From NCBI GenBank assembly GCA_903929885.1, contig CAIYWI010000023.1, positions 1 through 64,000 of the forward strand: a stretch of 64,000 bases of DNA, written 5' to 3'. Shown here piece by piece: positions 34,712 to 46,600 of the stretch. Position 1 is the stretch's first letter. Each line of letters starts with the position of its first letter. The notes under the pieces were generated by a model. It was given only the letters and a program-made list of their open reading frames with translations, ran no database searches and was not told where the DNA came from. Both the position numbers and the translations under genes were made by a program. This DNA comes from an uncultured Phycisphaerales bacterium. Its GTDB lineage: Bacteria; Planctomycetota; Phycisphaerae; Phycisphaerales; UBA1924.

Positions 34712-34814
34712 GTTCGGGAGCAGCGCCCACGCTCACCCGCAGCCGCGAAGGAGGTTGAGTACCGGCACGATCAGACCGCCATCGACCGGGGCGGTGAGGG
34801 CATCCAGGAGCACC

Positions 34815-36446
34815 ATGGCCGTAGGACGCGAGTACAGCGTGCTTGAGATCGACGGACCCCGGCTTGCCGCGGTGAGTGCGGCAGTGACGGGCGACCGCAT
34901 CGCCATCCGGCGATGGCTGATTTCGCACCGCCCCGAGTCGCTCGCCGGTGATCAGCCCGATGCGGTGGGTGCGTGGGTGGGGGGCGAGTTCGGTCGCGGG
35001 CAACTCAGCCGCGCGAGGACGATTCTGGCCGTGTCGCGAGGCGATGTGGTCCTCAAGCAACTGGCGTTGCCGGCCTCGTCGACGCTTCGGCCTCACGAAC
35101 TCGCAGGCGTGGTTCGCTTGCAGATGGTGCGTCAGTTGGCGATGCAGGTCGACGGGGCGGCCATCGACTACCTGCCGCCGGTGCCCCACCCCGGCGAACC
35201 TGCAACGCCGTCGATTCACGTGATGGCCGGAGCCATGCCCGCCGATCGCGTCGAGTGGTCTCGTCGCATGGCGCAGGGCGCCGGCCTGAAGCTGGGTCGC
35301 ATCGGCTTGCGGTGCTTCGGCGCCGCCGCGCTGCTCTCGGACGTCTCGCAGCGACGTCACGGCCCGGTGCTGGGCATCGCCATCGGGGCCGGCTCGGTCG
35401 AGTTCGTCGTCGTGGAGGATGGGCAGTTGGCTTTCGCCCGAGCGGTCGATGCGCCGCGACCCGCCGACGGCGAGCAGCAGCCCTTTGCCGAACGTCTGGC
35501 CGTCGAGGCCAAGCGGACGTGGATGAGCTTCCGGGCGGTGCGGGCCGGTGGCGAGCCCGAACTGGTGGCGGTGATCGGCGAACCCGAACTGGGCAAGCTT
35601 GTCGGCGAGCGGGCCGCCGCTTCGCTTGCGTGCGCGTGGGATCTGGTCGGCATGCCCGGCTTCGTCGAAGTCCCTTCGACCATGACGCAGGCCGAGCGAG
35701 CGCTGCTCGCGCCGCTCGTCGGACTGCTGTGTGAGACGCTTCTTGGCCGGCCCTCGCTCGACTTTGCCAACCCCCGCAAGGTGCCCGACCCCGGCGCGAG
35801 GCAGCGACAAGTCGCGCTGGTCGGGACGCTGTGCCTGATCGTCGTCGGCGGCGGGGGCACCATCGTCGCCGATCGCCTCCTGGGCGACCTGAGATCGCAG
35901 CAGGCCGACCTGCAGGTCAGGGAAGTGGCGCTCCGCAAGGAGTTCGAGGCCTTCCAGGTCGAGCACGCCCGCGTGTCCCACGCCGAGCGGTGGGTGTCCG
36001 CGAAGGCCGACTGGATCGGTCATCTGCATGCGATCGCCCGAACGCTGCCGGATCCGACCTCCGGCGTGCTCGACGGCATGTCCGGGCGGCTCAACTCCTC
36101 CACGACATTCACCATGGCCTCGGGGGGCTACCTGAACGGCCGATGGACGCAGCCTGCCCAAGTCTCGTTCGACGTCTCGGGCAAGGTCGACGCTCGTCAG
36201 ACCGCCTCCGACCTCCGCGAGCGACTCCTCGAGATCGACGGCTACGGCGTCGAAAGTCAGGGGCCTGACGCCCCGGATCGATTCGATTTTGCGGTCACCA
36301 CCGCGAGATTGACCCCTGCCGACGGCAAGACGCCCTCGCAACCCGACCCCAAGAGCAAGTCCTCGGGTTCGTCACGCACCTCCGCCTCGCAGAAGCCGGG
36401 TCCGAAGTCGGCTCCGACTCCGGTCTCGAAGGAGGGCGGTTCGTGA
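34815..36446 (+). CDS. PilM/GspL-like assembly platform protein with membrane anchor
   Basis: This is a 543-residue protein. ATG 34815 with AGGAG upstream is preferred over TTG 34755. The N-terminal part (about 1-325) resembles PilM or the cytoplasmic GspL domain (actin/ASKHA fold), with segments such as VLKQLALPASSTLRPHELAGVV and GPVLGIAIGAGSVEFVVVEDG. One membrane helix follows at about 333-355 (VALVGTLCLIVVGGGGTIV), then a coiled-coil and a ferredoxin-like periplasmic domain as in PilN/GspL. It therefore looks like a PilM-PilN fusion, equal to GspL. It ends in a Ser/Lys/Pro tail and overlaps the next gene by GTGA. Confidence 0.75.
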   Translation: MAVGREYSVLEIDGPRLAAVSAAVTGDRIAIRRWLISHRPESLAGDQPDAVGAWVGGEFGRGQLSRARTILAVSRGDVVLKQLALPASSTLRPHELAGVVRLQMVRQLAMQVDGAAIDYLPPVPHPGEPATPSIHVMAGAMPADRVEWSRRMAQGAGLKLGRIGLRCFGAAALLSDVSQRRHGPVLGIAIGAGSVEFVVVEDGQLAFARAVDAPRPADGEQQPFAERLAVEAKRTWMSFRAVRAGGEPELVAVIGEPELGKLVGERAAASLACAWDLVGMPGFVEVPSTMTQAERALLAPLVGLLCETLLGRPSLDFANPRKVPDPGARQRQVALVGTLCLIVVGGGGTIVADRLLGDLRSQQADLQVREVALRKEFEAFQVEHARVSHAERWVSAKADWIGHLHAIARTLPDPTSGVLDGMSGRLNSSTTFTMASGGYLNGRWTQPAQVSFDVSGKVDARQTASDLRERLLEIDGYGVESQGPDAPDRFDFAVTTARLTPADGKTPSQPDPKSKSSGSSRTSASQKPGPKSAPTPVSKEGGS

Positions 36447-37471
36447 AGCCCTCGTTCTCGCGACTGTCGGTCCTCCGCCTTTCCCGTCAGGGGGCGATTC
36501 GTCTCGCCGTCGTCGCCCTCCTGACCATCGGCGCGTGGTACGCCTATCGAACCGTGTACGCCTCGAAGCGTGACGCGCTCTTGGCAACCATGGAATCGAC
36601 GCGAAACGGAATCGCCACCTTCGAACGCCAACTCAAGGGACAGTTCGAGATCGCCGACCGGGCCAAGGCCTTCACAAGCACCACCTTGGGCACGCGACTC
36701 GACGAGGTCAGCGCTCGCTTTCGAGATGGTCTCTCGCGGCTTGCCGAGACGGCGGGGCTCGTCGGCGTCATCGTCGATCACGGGGAGCCGCAAGAGGTCA
36801 AGAGCCCCTTGCTGGTGGCCAAGTCGGTTCCGAGCCCGATCAAGGCATCGCTGCGATCCTCGAGCGACTTCAGCGTGTTGCGGGGCACGGTGCGAGGATC
36901 CGGCACGGTCGAGCAGGCCCTTGCCGCCCTGGCGGCGATGGAGGCCCAGCCGTGGATCCATCGCGTCGAGGGATTCACCATCACGCCCGGGGGCAAGGGG
37001 CCCGACCGCTGCGAGATCCGCATCGAGGCCGCCACGGTGCTTGCGCCCGGTCTGCGTCAGGGCACGCCCGTCGAGTTGCGGCTTGCGCCGCCCGCCGAGC
37101 GGTCGCTCGCGCTGGCGCAGGAGATCGCCGGCCGGAAGTCCTTCGCCAAGGCGCTCGCCAAGCGAGACGCCGCCGCCCCCGTCGTGACCTTGGCCTCGCC
37201 CCCCGGCCCCGGCGTCGCGACGCCACCGGCGCAGGCCTTCGCGCCGTACGAAGAGTGGCGACTGACCGGCATCTTCTCGGGACGCGCCGGGCCCGAGGCC
37301 TTCTTGGTCAATGTGCGGAGCGGCGAACGTCGGACCGTGCAGCGAGGCGGCGTCGTGCTCGACGCCGTGCTCATCGACGCCGCTGGAGAACGGGCCCTCT
37401 TCGAGATCGCGGGCAAGCGTTTCGAGGTCTTCAACGGGCAGGTCCTCTCGGCGCGCAAACCGGTCGGCTAG
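36443..37471 (+). CDS. GspM/PilO-like protein with PilP/GspC-like C-terminal domain
   Basis: This 342-residue protein has one N-terminal membrane helix (IRLAVVALLTIGAWYAYRTVY, about 18-38), a coiled-coil (about 45-110), then a ferredoxin-like periplasmic domain resembling PilO/GspM. The last 75 residues (EEWRLTGIFSGRAGPEAFLVN..RRTVQRGGVVLDAVLIDAAG) have the pattern of the small beta-barrel of PilP, or the HR domain of GspC, which binds the secretin N0 domain. That would explain why no separate gspC is seen. It starts at GTGA overlapping the upstream gene and is 133 bases before the secretin. The domain match is by eye and needs a profile search. Confidence 0.68.
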   Translation: MKPSFSRLSVLRLSRQGAIRLAVVALLTIGAWYAYRTVYASKRDALLATMESTRNGIATFERQLKGQFEIADRAKAFTSTTLGTRLDEVSARFRDGLSRLAETAGLVGVIVDHGEPQEVKSPLLVAKSVPSPIKASLRSSSDFSVLRGTVRGSGTVEQALAALAAMEAQPWIHRVEGFTITPGGKGPDRCEIRIEAATVLAPGLRQGTPVELRLAPPAERSLALAQEIAGRKSFAKALAKRDAAAPVVTLASPPGPGVATPPAQAFAPYEEWRLTGIFSGRAGPEAFLVNVRSGERRTVQRGGVVLDAVLIDAAGERALFEIAGKRFEVFNGQVLSARKPVG

Positions 37472-37604
37472 GCGGGGCACGAGTCGTCGTGGAGCGGTTG
37501 GAGGGTTGGACGTCGCGGGGCGTCGTGGAGTGGACGGTGTCGCGGGCTGGTGGTCGCGGCGTTCGGAACTCGCAGTTGGTTGGAGCGGCTTGGAGGTCTT
37601 GTTC

Positions 37605-40600
37605 ATGAATCGTCTTCGCACGCATCGCCCCGAACTGATCGCCTCCCTGACGGCATGCGCCGGGCTGGCGGTTGGCGCCTGGGCGGGGCAGCCCCCTGCC
37701 CCCGAGACCCAGCCGCCTGCGCAGCCGGCGACGAACGACCGGTCGCCGCCGGTCGCCCCTCCGGCCAACGCGCCTGCCGCCGAACCGGGTCTCGTGCGGT
37801 TCAACTTCAAGGACGCGCCCATCGATCAGGTGCTCGACGCCTTCACCCGCGAGAGCGGCGTGCCGATCATCTACGAGGCGGCCATTCCGCAGGGCACCAT
37901 CAGCTTCATCAGCCCCGGCGGCTACGCCATGGCCGACGCGATGTCGATCCTGAACCTCAACCTCGCGAGGTTCGGCGTGCACCTTCGTCGTCAGGACCAG
38001 TACCTCTACCTCGCGACCATCCAGGACGCGATGAAGAAGCCCCTTCCCGTCACCGACGCCAAGGGGGTCGATGCCATGACGCCCGACCAGATCGTCACGG
38101 TGAGTCTCCCGCTCGACAACGCCCGCGCCGAACTCGTGGCCGAACAGATCAAGCCCATGCTCGGGGCGTACGGCGGCGTGCTCGCGGTGCCGGCGCAGAA
38201 CATGGTGGTGGTGGTCGAATCGGCGGCCCAGGTGCGACGCATCCGCGACATCGTGCAAGCCATCGATGCCGTGCGACCGGTCGATTCCGCCTTCCGCATC
38301 TTCCCCCTCCGCAACGCGCAGGCCGATGCGGTGCTCGCCGCCCTCCGCGGGCTGGTGGGCGAGCGCGTCACCACGGTGATCGTCGACGCCGACGGCAAGA
38401 AGCGCACGCTCCAGGAGCAGCAGGTCGCCGGCCTCCAGTTGGCCTCCGACCCTCGCACCAACTCCATCATCGCCGTGGGCACGGCCTCGCGGATCAAGAC
38501 CGTCGAGGAGCTCATTTCGCTGCTCGACACGCCCGATTCCGGCGGCGTCGACCGCCAGATGCAGACCTTCGTCGTGGCGGGCACCACGCCCGAAGCCGCG
38601 GCCCAGCAACTCAAGGCGCTCTTCGCCGGCGAAGATCCCAAGCAACTTCCGACGATCATCCCGCTGACCGAGGTGGGCAAGGTCACGGTGGTCGCGGCGA
38701 TGCCCCAGCTCGCCAGAGCCACCGCGCTGCTCGCGCAGCTCGATCCCGGCGTCACCACGTCGCAGGGGGGCGGCCAGGCGACCGGCGGCTCCAAGCTGGA
38801 GCGTCGCGCCGCGTTCGTGCCCCTCAAGTACGCCACCGCGGCGAGCGTCGAGGCCATCGCCTCCAAGCTCCTGCCTCCGAAGATGAATCAGGTGGTCAAG
38901 GTCGTGGCCGGTCCCGACGGCAAGAGCGTCGTCATCGCCGGGCCCGATGGCGAGGTGGCGAATCTCGAACGCACCATCGCCGCCCTGGACGTGCAGAACG
39001 CCAGCGAGCAGGAGATCCGCATCGTCCAAGTGACCGACGCCGATCCCGCCGCGGTGCTGGCCCAGGCGCAGGAGCTCTACGCCAAGGCCGGCAAGGCCGA
39101 GCATGCGCCCGTCGCCGCGACGGTCGATGCCGTGGCACGCACCATCACGCTCATCGCCCCCAGGCTCACGCTCAGGGACTTCGAGACCGTGCTCGCCGGC
39201 GTGCGTGCGGCGAGCGCAGGCGCGGTCGAGACGCGAACCTTCACCTTGGCGGCCAGCCGCCCGACCGTGCTGGCGGCACGGCTGACGCGACTGCTCGGCG
39301 TCATGATGCCCGCCTCGGGCACGGCCGAGATTCCCGACGTGCCGCCGCAGGTCGACGCCGTGGACGAGCTTGGCCTCCTGGTGGTTCGGGCCCGGGCGCA
39401 GCAGCTGGGCGCCATCGCGCAGCTGGTCGAGAAGCTCGACGGTCGCGACGGCACGCCCCGCGAGCTTCGCGTGGTGCCCGTGACCGAGGGCAAGGCCGCC
39501 GCGCTCAAGGATCGCGCCATGCCCCTGTACCTGCAGCAGGTGGAGAAGGCCGGTCCCGTCGAGGCGCTGGCCGTCACCGTCGACGAGCAGACCAACTCGC
39601 TGCTGGTGGTGGCCGCTCGCGCCGAGATCGATCGCTTCTCGCGGATCCTCGAGGAGCTGCAGAAGCAGTCGGGCCCGGCCCGCGAGGTGCGGCTCTTCGA
39701 GATCAAGATGGCCAAGGCCCAGGACATCGTGACCTTCCTGGCCGACATGGCGTCGTCCAGCCGCACGCTCACCGCCAAGGGCGGCGTCGAGCCGGCCTTC
39801 GAGGTGATCGAGGCCACCAACAGCGTGATGGTCGCGGCACGCCCCGACCAGATGCCCATCATCGACTCGCTCATCCGCAGTCTCGATGGTCGTCAGGCCG
39901 CCGATCGGCCGCCGGTGCGCATCCTCAAGCTCCGATCGACCGACGCGGCCAACCTCGCGTCGATCCTCCAGAAGGAGTTCGACAAGCGATCGCCCGACCA
40001 GCGAAGCCGCGACCCGGTGAGCATCGAGGCCGATCCGGGCACCAATACGCTGATCATCTCCGCCAGCGAAGCGGCCCTGACCGAGATCGAGTCGGTGGTC
40101 GCCAAGCTCAACGAGACGGAGGCGGCGGGGGCGGACGGTCGCGAGATTCGCATCTTCCCGCTCAAGGTGGCCAGGGCCGAGGATCTCGCCCAGACCATCG
40201 ATCAGATGTTCCCCGACCCGCCGGTGCCGCTCGACCCCAGGACGCGTCAGCCGCGGCTTGATCTCAAGCAACCGCGGGAGGTGGTGGTGCGGGCGGACCG
40301 CGCGACCAACTCGCTGATCGTCGATGCGCCGGTGCAGCGACTGGCCGGCTTCGAGCAGATCGTTCGCAGTCTCGACCAGGCCAAGGTCGCCGCCGACGTG
40401 GTCTTCCGCACGTACCGCATCGAGCGGGCCGAGATCAACAACCTGGCCCGCACCATCCGCGACCTCGCCTCCTCCGGCACGCTCGCGAGCATCGGCAAAG
40501 TCTCGACCGCGCCCATCAGCGTCTCGGTCGACGCGCCCACGCGCATGCTGGTGGTGAGCGGTCACGCCGACGCCTTCCCCGCCATCGAGGAACTCATCAA

Positions 40601-43600
40601 GAAGGTCGACTCGCTTCCCGAGACGTCGCCCACGGATCTCAAGCTGTACCCGCTCGCCAAGGCCCGAGCCGAACGACTCGCTCCGATCGTCCAGCGACTC
40701 CTGGCCTCGCGCGTGCGAGAGGCCAGGCTCGCCGCCGGCAAGGCCCGGCCCGACGACGACCGGCTCGTCGAGGTCACGGCCGACGCCGCGTCGAATACGC
40801 TGATCGTCTCCGCGCCCGCCGAGGGCATCGCCGTGGCCGACGGCATCATCAAGGCCCTCGACGCCGACAGCGTGGCCACCGCCACCGAGGTGCGAGTCTT
40901 CCGCCTGGGCAAGGGCGCCGCCGAGACCGCCGCCCAGACGCTCCGTCAGACCCTCAAGGCCCAGTCCTCGCCCGGCGAGCCCGAGGCCGTCGTGACGCCC
41001 GAAGCCACCAGCAACACCATCACCGTCGTGGGGACGTCGACGCAACTCGAGCGGGCCGCCAAGCTCATCGAGTCGCTCGACGTCGCCGTCGACATCGAGG
41101 GGCTGGGCGTCCGCACCGTGTCCCTCAAGCATGCCCGGGCCGAGGCCCTCGCGCCCGTGATGGAGCAGGTCCTCAAGACTGAATCCGGTCTCGATCGACT
41201 GCCCCAATGGGCCCGCCAGCAGGCCATCGCCCGCGGCGCGGTCGAGCAACCCCGCATCCGCGTCGCAGCCGAACCTCGGATCAACGCCCTCATCGTGAGC
41301 GGGCCGCGTTCCGTGCTCGACATGGCCGAGGAGGTCGCCGCCCAGCTCGACGTCGAGGGCGACGAGGCCCGCTCCGATGCGCAGCGACGCCTCGTGCGAG
41401 TCATCACGCTGCAGAACTCCGATGCCGCCCAGTTGGCCACCAACATCTCGGCCGTCTTCGCCGAGGAACGCTCCGCCGAGCCCGCGCCGCTCGTCCGGGT
41501 CGACCCGCAGGCCAACGCGATCATCGTCCGCGGCACCCAACGCCAGATGGAGCTCATCGAGCAGCTCACCACCAGTCTCGACAAGGCCGCTGCCGCCACG
41601 AGCCGCCAGATGCGGACCATCGCCGTCGACAAGTCCCGCGTCGACGCCGAGATGCTCGCCCGCATGCTCGAGCGACTCATGCGCCAGCAGGGCGGTGGCA
41701 AGGTCGAAGTCATCTCCGCAGAGGAACTCCTCAAGCGCCACGGCGGCCAGTCCGCCGAGCAGCCGGTCAGCCCGCCGGCCCCGCAGGAAGGCGACAAGCC
41801 CGCCGAGCCCAAGAAGACCGGCGCTCTGCACGTCATCCCGCTTCATCACCTGGCCTGCGGCCCCGTCCGCGGCTCGAGCGTCCTCTTCTCTCCGGCCGAA
41901 CCGCGACAGGACGCGCCCGCGTGGATGGCCTTCATCGCCGCCGCCGCGGTGGGCGTCGCGCCCGCGTCCGCCTCGCAGCCCCAGCCCGACGCCCAGCCCC
42001 CCGCGGCGGCCGCCGCCGGCGAGGACGACGACCAGCCGGTGACCATCGCCGTCGACAAGGCGACCAACTCCATCGTGGTCGTGGGCTCGCCTCGCCAGAC
42101 CGACCGCGTGGCCAGGCTCGCCGACCAACTCTCGACGCAACTGCCGGCGCAGCCCGGCCAGGTGCGTGTGGTCACGATGCCCCCCGCGTCGGACGTCGTG
42201 GCGATGTCGCAGGTCATCAACCAGACCATTGCGCAGCTCTCGTCGACGGCGCAGGGCCGCCGCAGCGCGTTCAGCGGTCCCGTCACCGTGACGCCCGACC
42301 CCGCGGGTTCGGCGCTCATCGTCTTCGCCAACGACATCGACTTCGAGACCGTCGGCGGCGTCATCGCGGGCGTATCCCGCCTCGACAACCCGGTTCGCAC
42401 GACCATCAAGGTCTATCCGCTGGTCAACATCAACGCCTTTCGCGCGTTGCAGGCGGTGCGGGACCTCTTCAACCCGACGGGTTCGGGGGCTCAAGCCCGG
42501 CGCGTGCGGAGCATGGACGTCTCGATCATGCCGCGGGGCGCAGGGGCCGCCGAGCAGCCGTCGCCCGCCTCGGTTCGCATCGATCCAACGACGGTTCGGG
42601 TGACGGCCGATCCGACGGGCACCTCGCTGCTGGTGGCCGCCCCCGTCGAGGCCTTTCCGCTCATCGACGCGCTGCTCGAGACCCTCGATCAGAATCCCGC
42701 GAGGGATCGGCTGGCCATTCGCCGATATCCGCTGACGCACGCCAAGGCCGATCAGCTCGCCGGCACCTTCCAGCAGCTCTTCGATCGTCAGCGACAGGGG
42801 GCCGGCGCGGCCGATGCCCCGCAGACGGCCTTCATCGCCGACGCCCGCACGAACGCCCTGCTGGTCACCGGCAGCAGCACGCAGCATCAGGAGGTCGAGC
42901 GGCTGCTCGCCGCGGCCGACGCCACGGCCGAGTCGCCCGATTCGTCGATGGAGATCCTGACGCTCAAGCAGGCCGCCGCCACGACGGTGCAACGCATCGT
43001 CGAGCAGGTGGTGGTGGGCAACGACCCCGGGCGGCGAGAGAAGGTTCGCATCTTCGCGCAGGACGGCTCCAACATGCTCGTCGTGCGGGCGCCCAGGGAG
43101 CAACTCGAGCAGATCAAGGAGCTCGTCGCCCGCATCGACACCGCCGAGACCGGCGGCCTGCCGGTGCACTCGATCAAGCTCGAACGCGCCGACGCCGATG
43201 CCGTGGCCGCCGCGTTGCAGCGGTTCTTCGCCGAGCGAGCCCAGGTCTCATCGCGTCCCGGCCGTCCCGCCCCGAATCGCGTGGCGGTGGTGGGGGACAA
43301 GCGCACCGGCACCATCATCGTCACCGCCGCCGACGCCGACTTCGAGCAGGTCAAGACGCTGGTGGCCACGTTCGACAGCCCCAGCCCCACGGCGGACATG
43401 GTCTTCCGCATCGTGCCCCTCCGCAACGCCAGCGTGACGGAGATCGGCGACACGGTCCGCAACATGGTGGAGGAGATCCGCTGGACGGCCATGACCAGCG
43501 GCAACGCCGAGGGGGCGGATCGTCAGGTCTTCATCCAGCTCAACGACGCCTCGAACAGCGTCGTGCTCATGGGCAAGGCGGAGCAGATCGCCACCATCGA

Positions 43601-46600
43601 GAAACTGCTGTCGGCCCTGGACGTGGCCCCGGAGCAGCGGGCCGCGATGGCGGTCCGCAGCGTGCCGGTGACCAACGCCGACATGGTCGCGGTCAAGTCG
43701 GTGCTCGAGAAGGCCTTCTCGACGCCCAACTGGCGCCCGTGGCGAGGTCCCGATCCCGCCGCCGTGACCGTGCAGGTCGATCGTCTCCGCAAGAGTCTCA
43801 TCCTGGTCGGCAAGGTGGAGCAACTCGACAAGGCGCAGGCCTACATCAAGGAACTCGACACGTCGCCGGCGGGCAAGGAGCGTCGCGTCGAGGCCATCGC
43901 GCTCAACCACGCCCGTGCCGAGCGAGCGGCCAACAACCTGCGTCAGTTCTTCACCGATCGCGCCCGCGGGCAGGGCGTCGACTCCTCGGGCGTGAGCATC
44001 ATCGGCTCGCCCGACGGCAACGCCATCGTCGTCTCCGCCGAGGAGACGGATCTGGCGATGGTGAAGGAGCTCGTCGCCCAGCTCGACCAGCCCGACGCGG
44101 GCAAGGATCGCCGCATCGAGCTCTTCGTGCTCCGCAACGGCGTGGCGAGGGAGACGGCCGACGTGCTGCGCTCCATGTTCACCAAGGCCGATTCGCCGAG
44201 CGAACGCGTGGTGATCACCCCCCAGGTCGCGACCAACTCGCTGGTCATCTCGGCGCCCGAGACGATTTTCGAGGAGGTGGCGGGGCTGCTCAAGCAGCTC
44301 GACGCCCCGCCGACCGCTGATGCCGCCAACATCGAGACCATCGCGCTCTCGACGGCCCGGGCGCAGGACGTGGCCACGGCCCTCAAGTCGGCGTTGCCGG
44401 CCAACGTGAAGGTGGTGGTCACGCCGGTGACGCGGAGCAACTCGCTCCTGCTCACGGGCAGCAAGGAGGCCATCGCGCTGGTGATCGAGCAGGTGAAGAA
44501 GATCGACACCGAGCCGGTGCGATCGGGGCAGGTCTTCCGCCGCTACAAGCTCGCCAACGCCGACGCCATGAGCGTCGCCGACACGCTCGAGCAGGTGATC
44601 CGGGCCCGTCCCCGCAACCCCACCGACGCCGAGACCTCGATCGATTACGCCCGCGCCGAGAACACGCTCACGGTCTACGCCCCGTCGGATGAGGTGGAGG
44701 AGATCGAGCGGATCATCCAGGAACTCGACAAGCCCAGCGAGGTCGAGCGGACCACCGAGTTCGTCAAGCTCGACTTCGCCAACGCCGAGCAGACCGCCAG
44801 CGCGCTCAAGCTCTTCTACGGCCGCACCGCCTCGGAGGTCACCGACCCCGCCGCCCGCAACGTCACCATCCTGGCCGATCCGCTCTCCAACTCGCTGGTG
44901 ATCCGCGCGGATGCCTCGCAGTGGGAGGGCATCCGGGCCCTGCTCGCCAAGCTCGACACCAAGGAGTACGACACGCGCCGCCAGTTGGCCGTCGTCCCGC
45001 TGGCCTACGCCGACGCCGCGAGCATCGCCCGAGCGCTCAACGAGGGCTTCCGCGCCCCGCTCGAGGAGCAGCGGCGGCTCGCGCAGGCCCGCGCGCAGAC
45101 GCAGCGTCCGCAAGGTCAGGGGCGACAGTCGGCGCAGAACGAGCCTTCGTCGCTGGTCGATCCCGAGGGGTTGCCCACCGTCTCCGCCGAGACGCAGACC
45201 AACTCGCTGATCATCTTCGCCGGCGCGGCCGAGCTCGAACGCATCCAGCAGGTCATCAGGCAGCTCGACGTCTCGGGCTTCGCCGACATGCCCGCCGCCC
45301 GGATCATCCCCCTCAAGAGCGGCAAGCCCTCGCAGGTCGCCTCGATGATCCGCGAGCTCTACCTCAACAAGAACGATCGCTCCTCGCAGGCCATCGGGCC
45401 CCGAAGCGTGCTGGTGATCGGCGACGACACCAGCGGCTCGCTCATCGTCCGCGCCGACGACGAGAAGTACGCGCAGATCCTCGCGCTGGCCCGCACCCTC
45501 GAGGAGCAGGGCCAGTTGGGACGCGTGCAGCCGCACGTCGTCAAGCTCCGCACCGTCGCCGCCGGCCGCCTGCGTCAGACCCTCCTGAGCACCTTCACGC
45601 CCACGGCCCGCGCCCAGGGCGAGACGCTGGCCGTCGAGATCGACCGCTCCAGCAACTCGCTGGTGATCGCGTGCAGCGATCGCCTGCTCCAGGAGATCCG
45701 CAAGGTCATCGACGAACTTGATGCGCCCCCGGCCGCGCAGGGGCAGGACGCGGGCAACGGGCTGCCTCCCTCGCTGAGCCAGAGCGTCTTCATCATCGAC
45801 GTGGCCAACAACGATCCTGCGCAGGTGAGGCAGATGCTCGAGAGCATGGGCGTGACCGGGCCGCAGGATCCGACGGCGCCCGGGGTGGTGGCCGAACCGG
45901 TGACGATCGTCCCGATGACCAGCCGCCGCGCCATCGCCGTGCTCGCCTCCGCGGGCGACGGCCGCACCATCGAGGCGCTGGTCAAGGCGATGGACGCGGC
46001 CCCCGCCGAGGCCGACCAGATCGTCGCGATGGTGCCCCTCAAGCTGGCCTCCGCCAAGACGCTCGCGGCCACGCTCAGCGCGATGCTCCAGCCCTCCGAG
46101 GGGGTCGTGGGCGCCACCCCCGGCAAGGCCCTCGCCGAGCACGTGCGGCGGCTGGGCATCTCTCGCACGGGCGTCGACCAGAGCGATCGCAAGATCGATC
46201 TGACGCGAGCCATCCGGGTGTTGGCCGACGAGGAGTCCAACTCGCTGGTGATCGCCAGCACGCAGGCCAACGTCGACGCGCTTCGCGATCTCGTCAGGCT
46301 CATGGACACGCTTCCCGCGGGCGACGCCGTGATGGTCCGCATCTTCCCCCTGGCCAACGCCTCGGCCGTTCGAGTCAAGCAGGTGGTCGAGCAGCTGTTC
46401 GCGCAGGGCGAGTCGCTGCGTCGCCTCCCCGGCACCGATCGTCAGGGGTTGCCACCGACCGCCGTCGGCCAGGCGCTGGCGGGCGAGATCGCCGCGACGG
46501 TCGACGAACGCACCAACACGCTCATCGTCGCCGGCCGCGAGGAGGGCGTCGCGCTCGTTGAGGTGCTCATCAAGGATCTCGACAGCGACCGCGCCGCCAA

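Noticed and set aside
34755-34814. TTG start with AAGGAGG for the PilM/GspL-like gene
   Set aside because: The SD abuts the TTG with no spacer, and the extra residues are not family-like. ATG 34815 has AGGAG at usable spacing.
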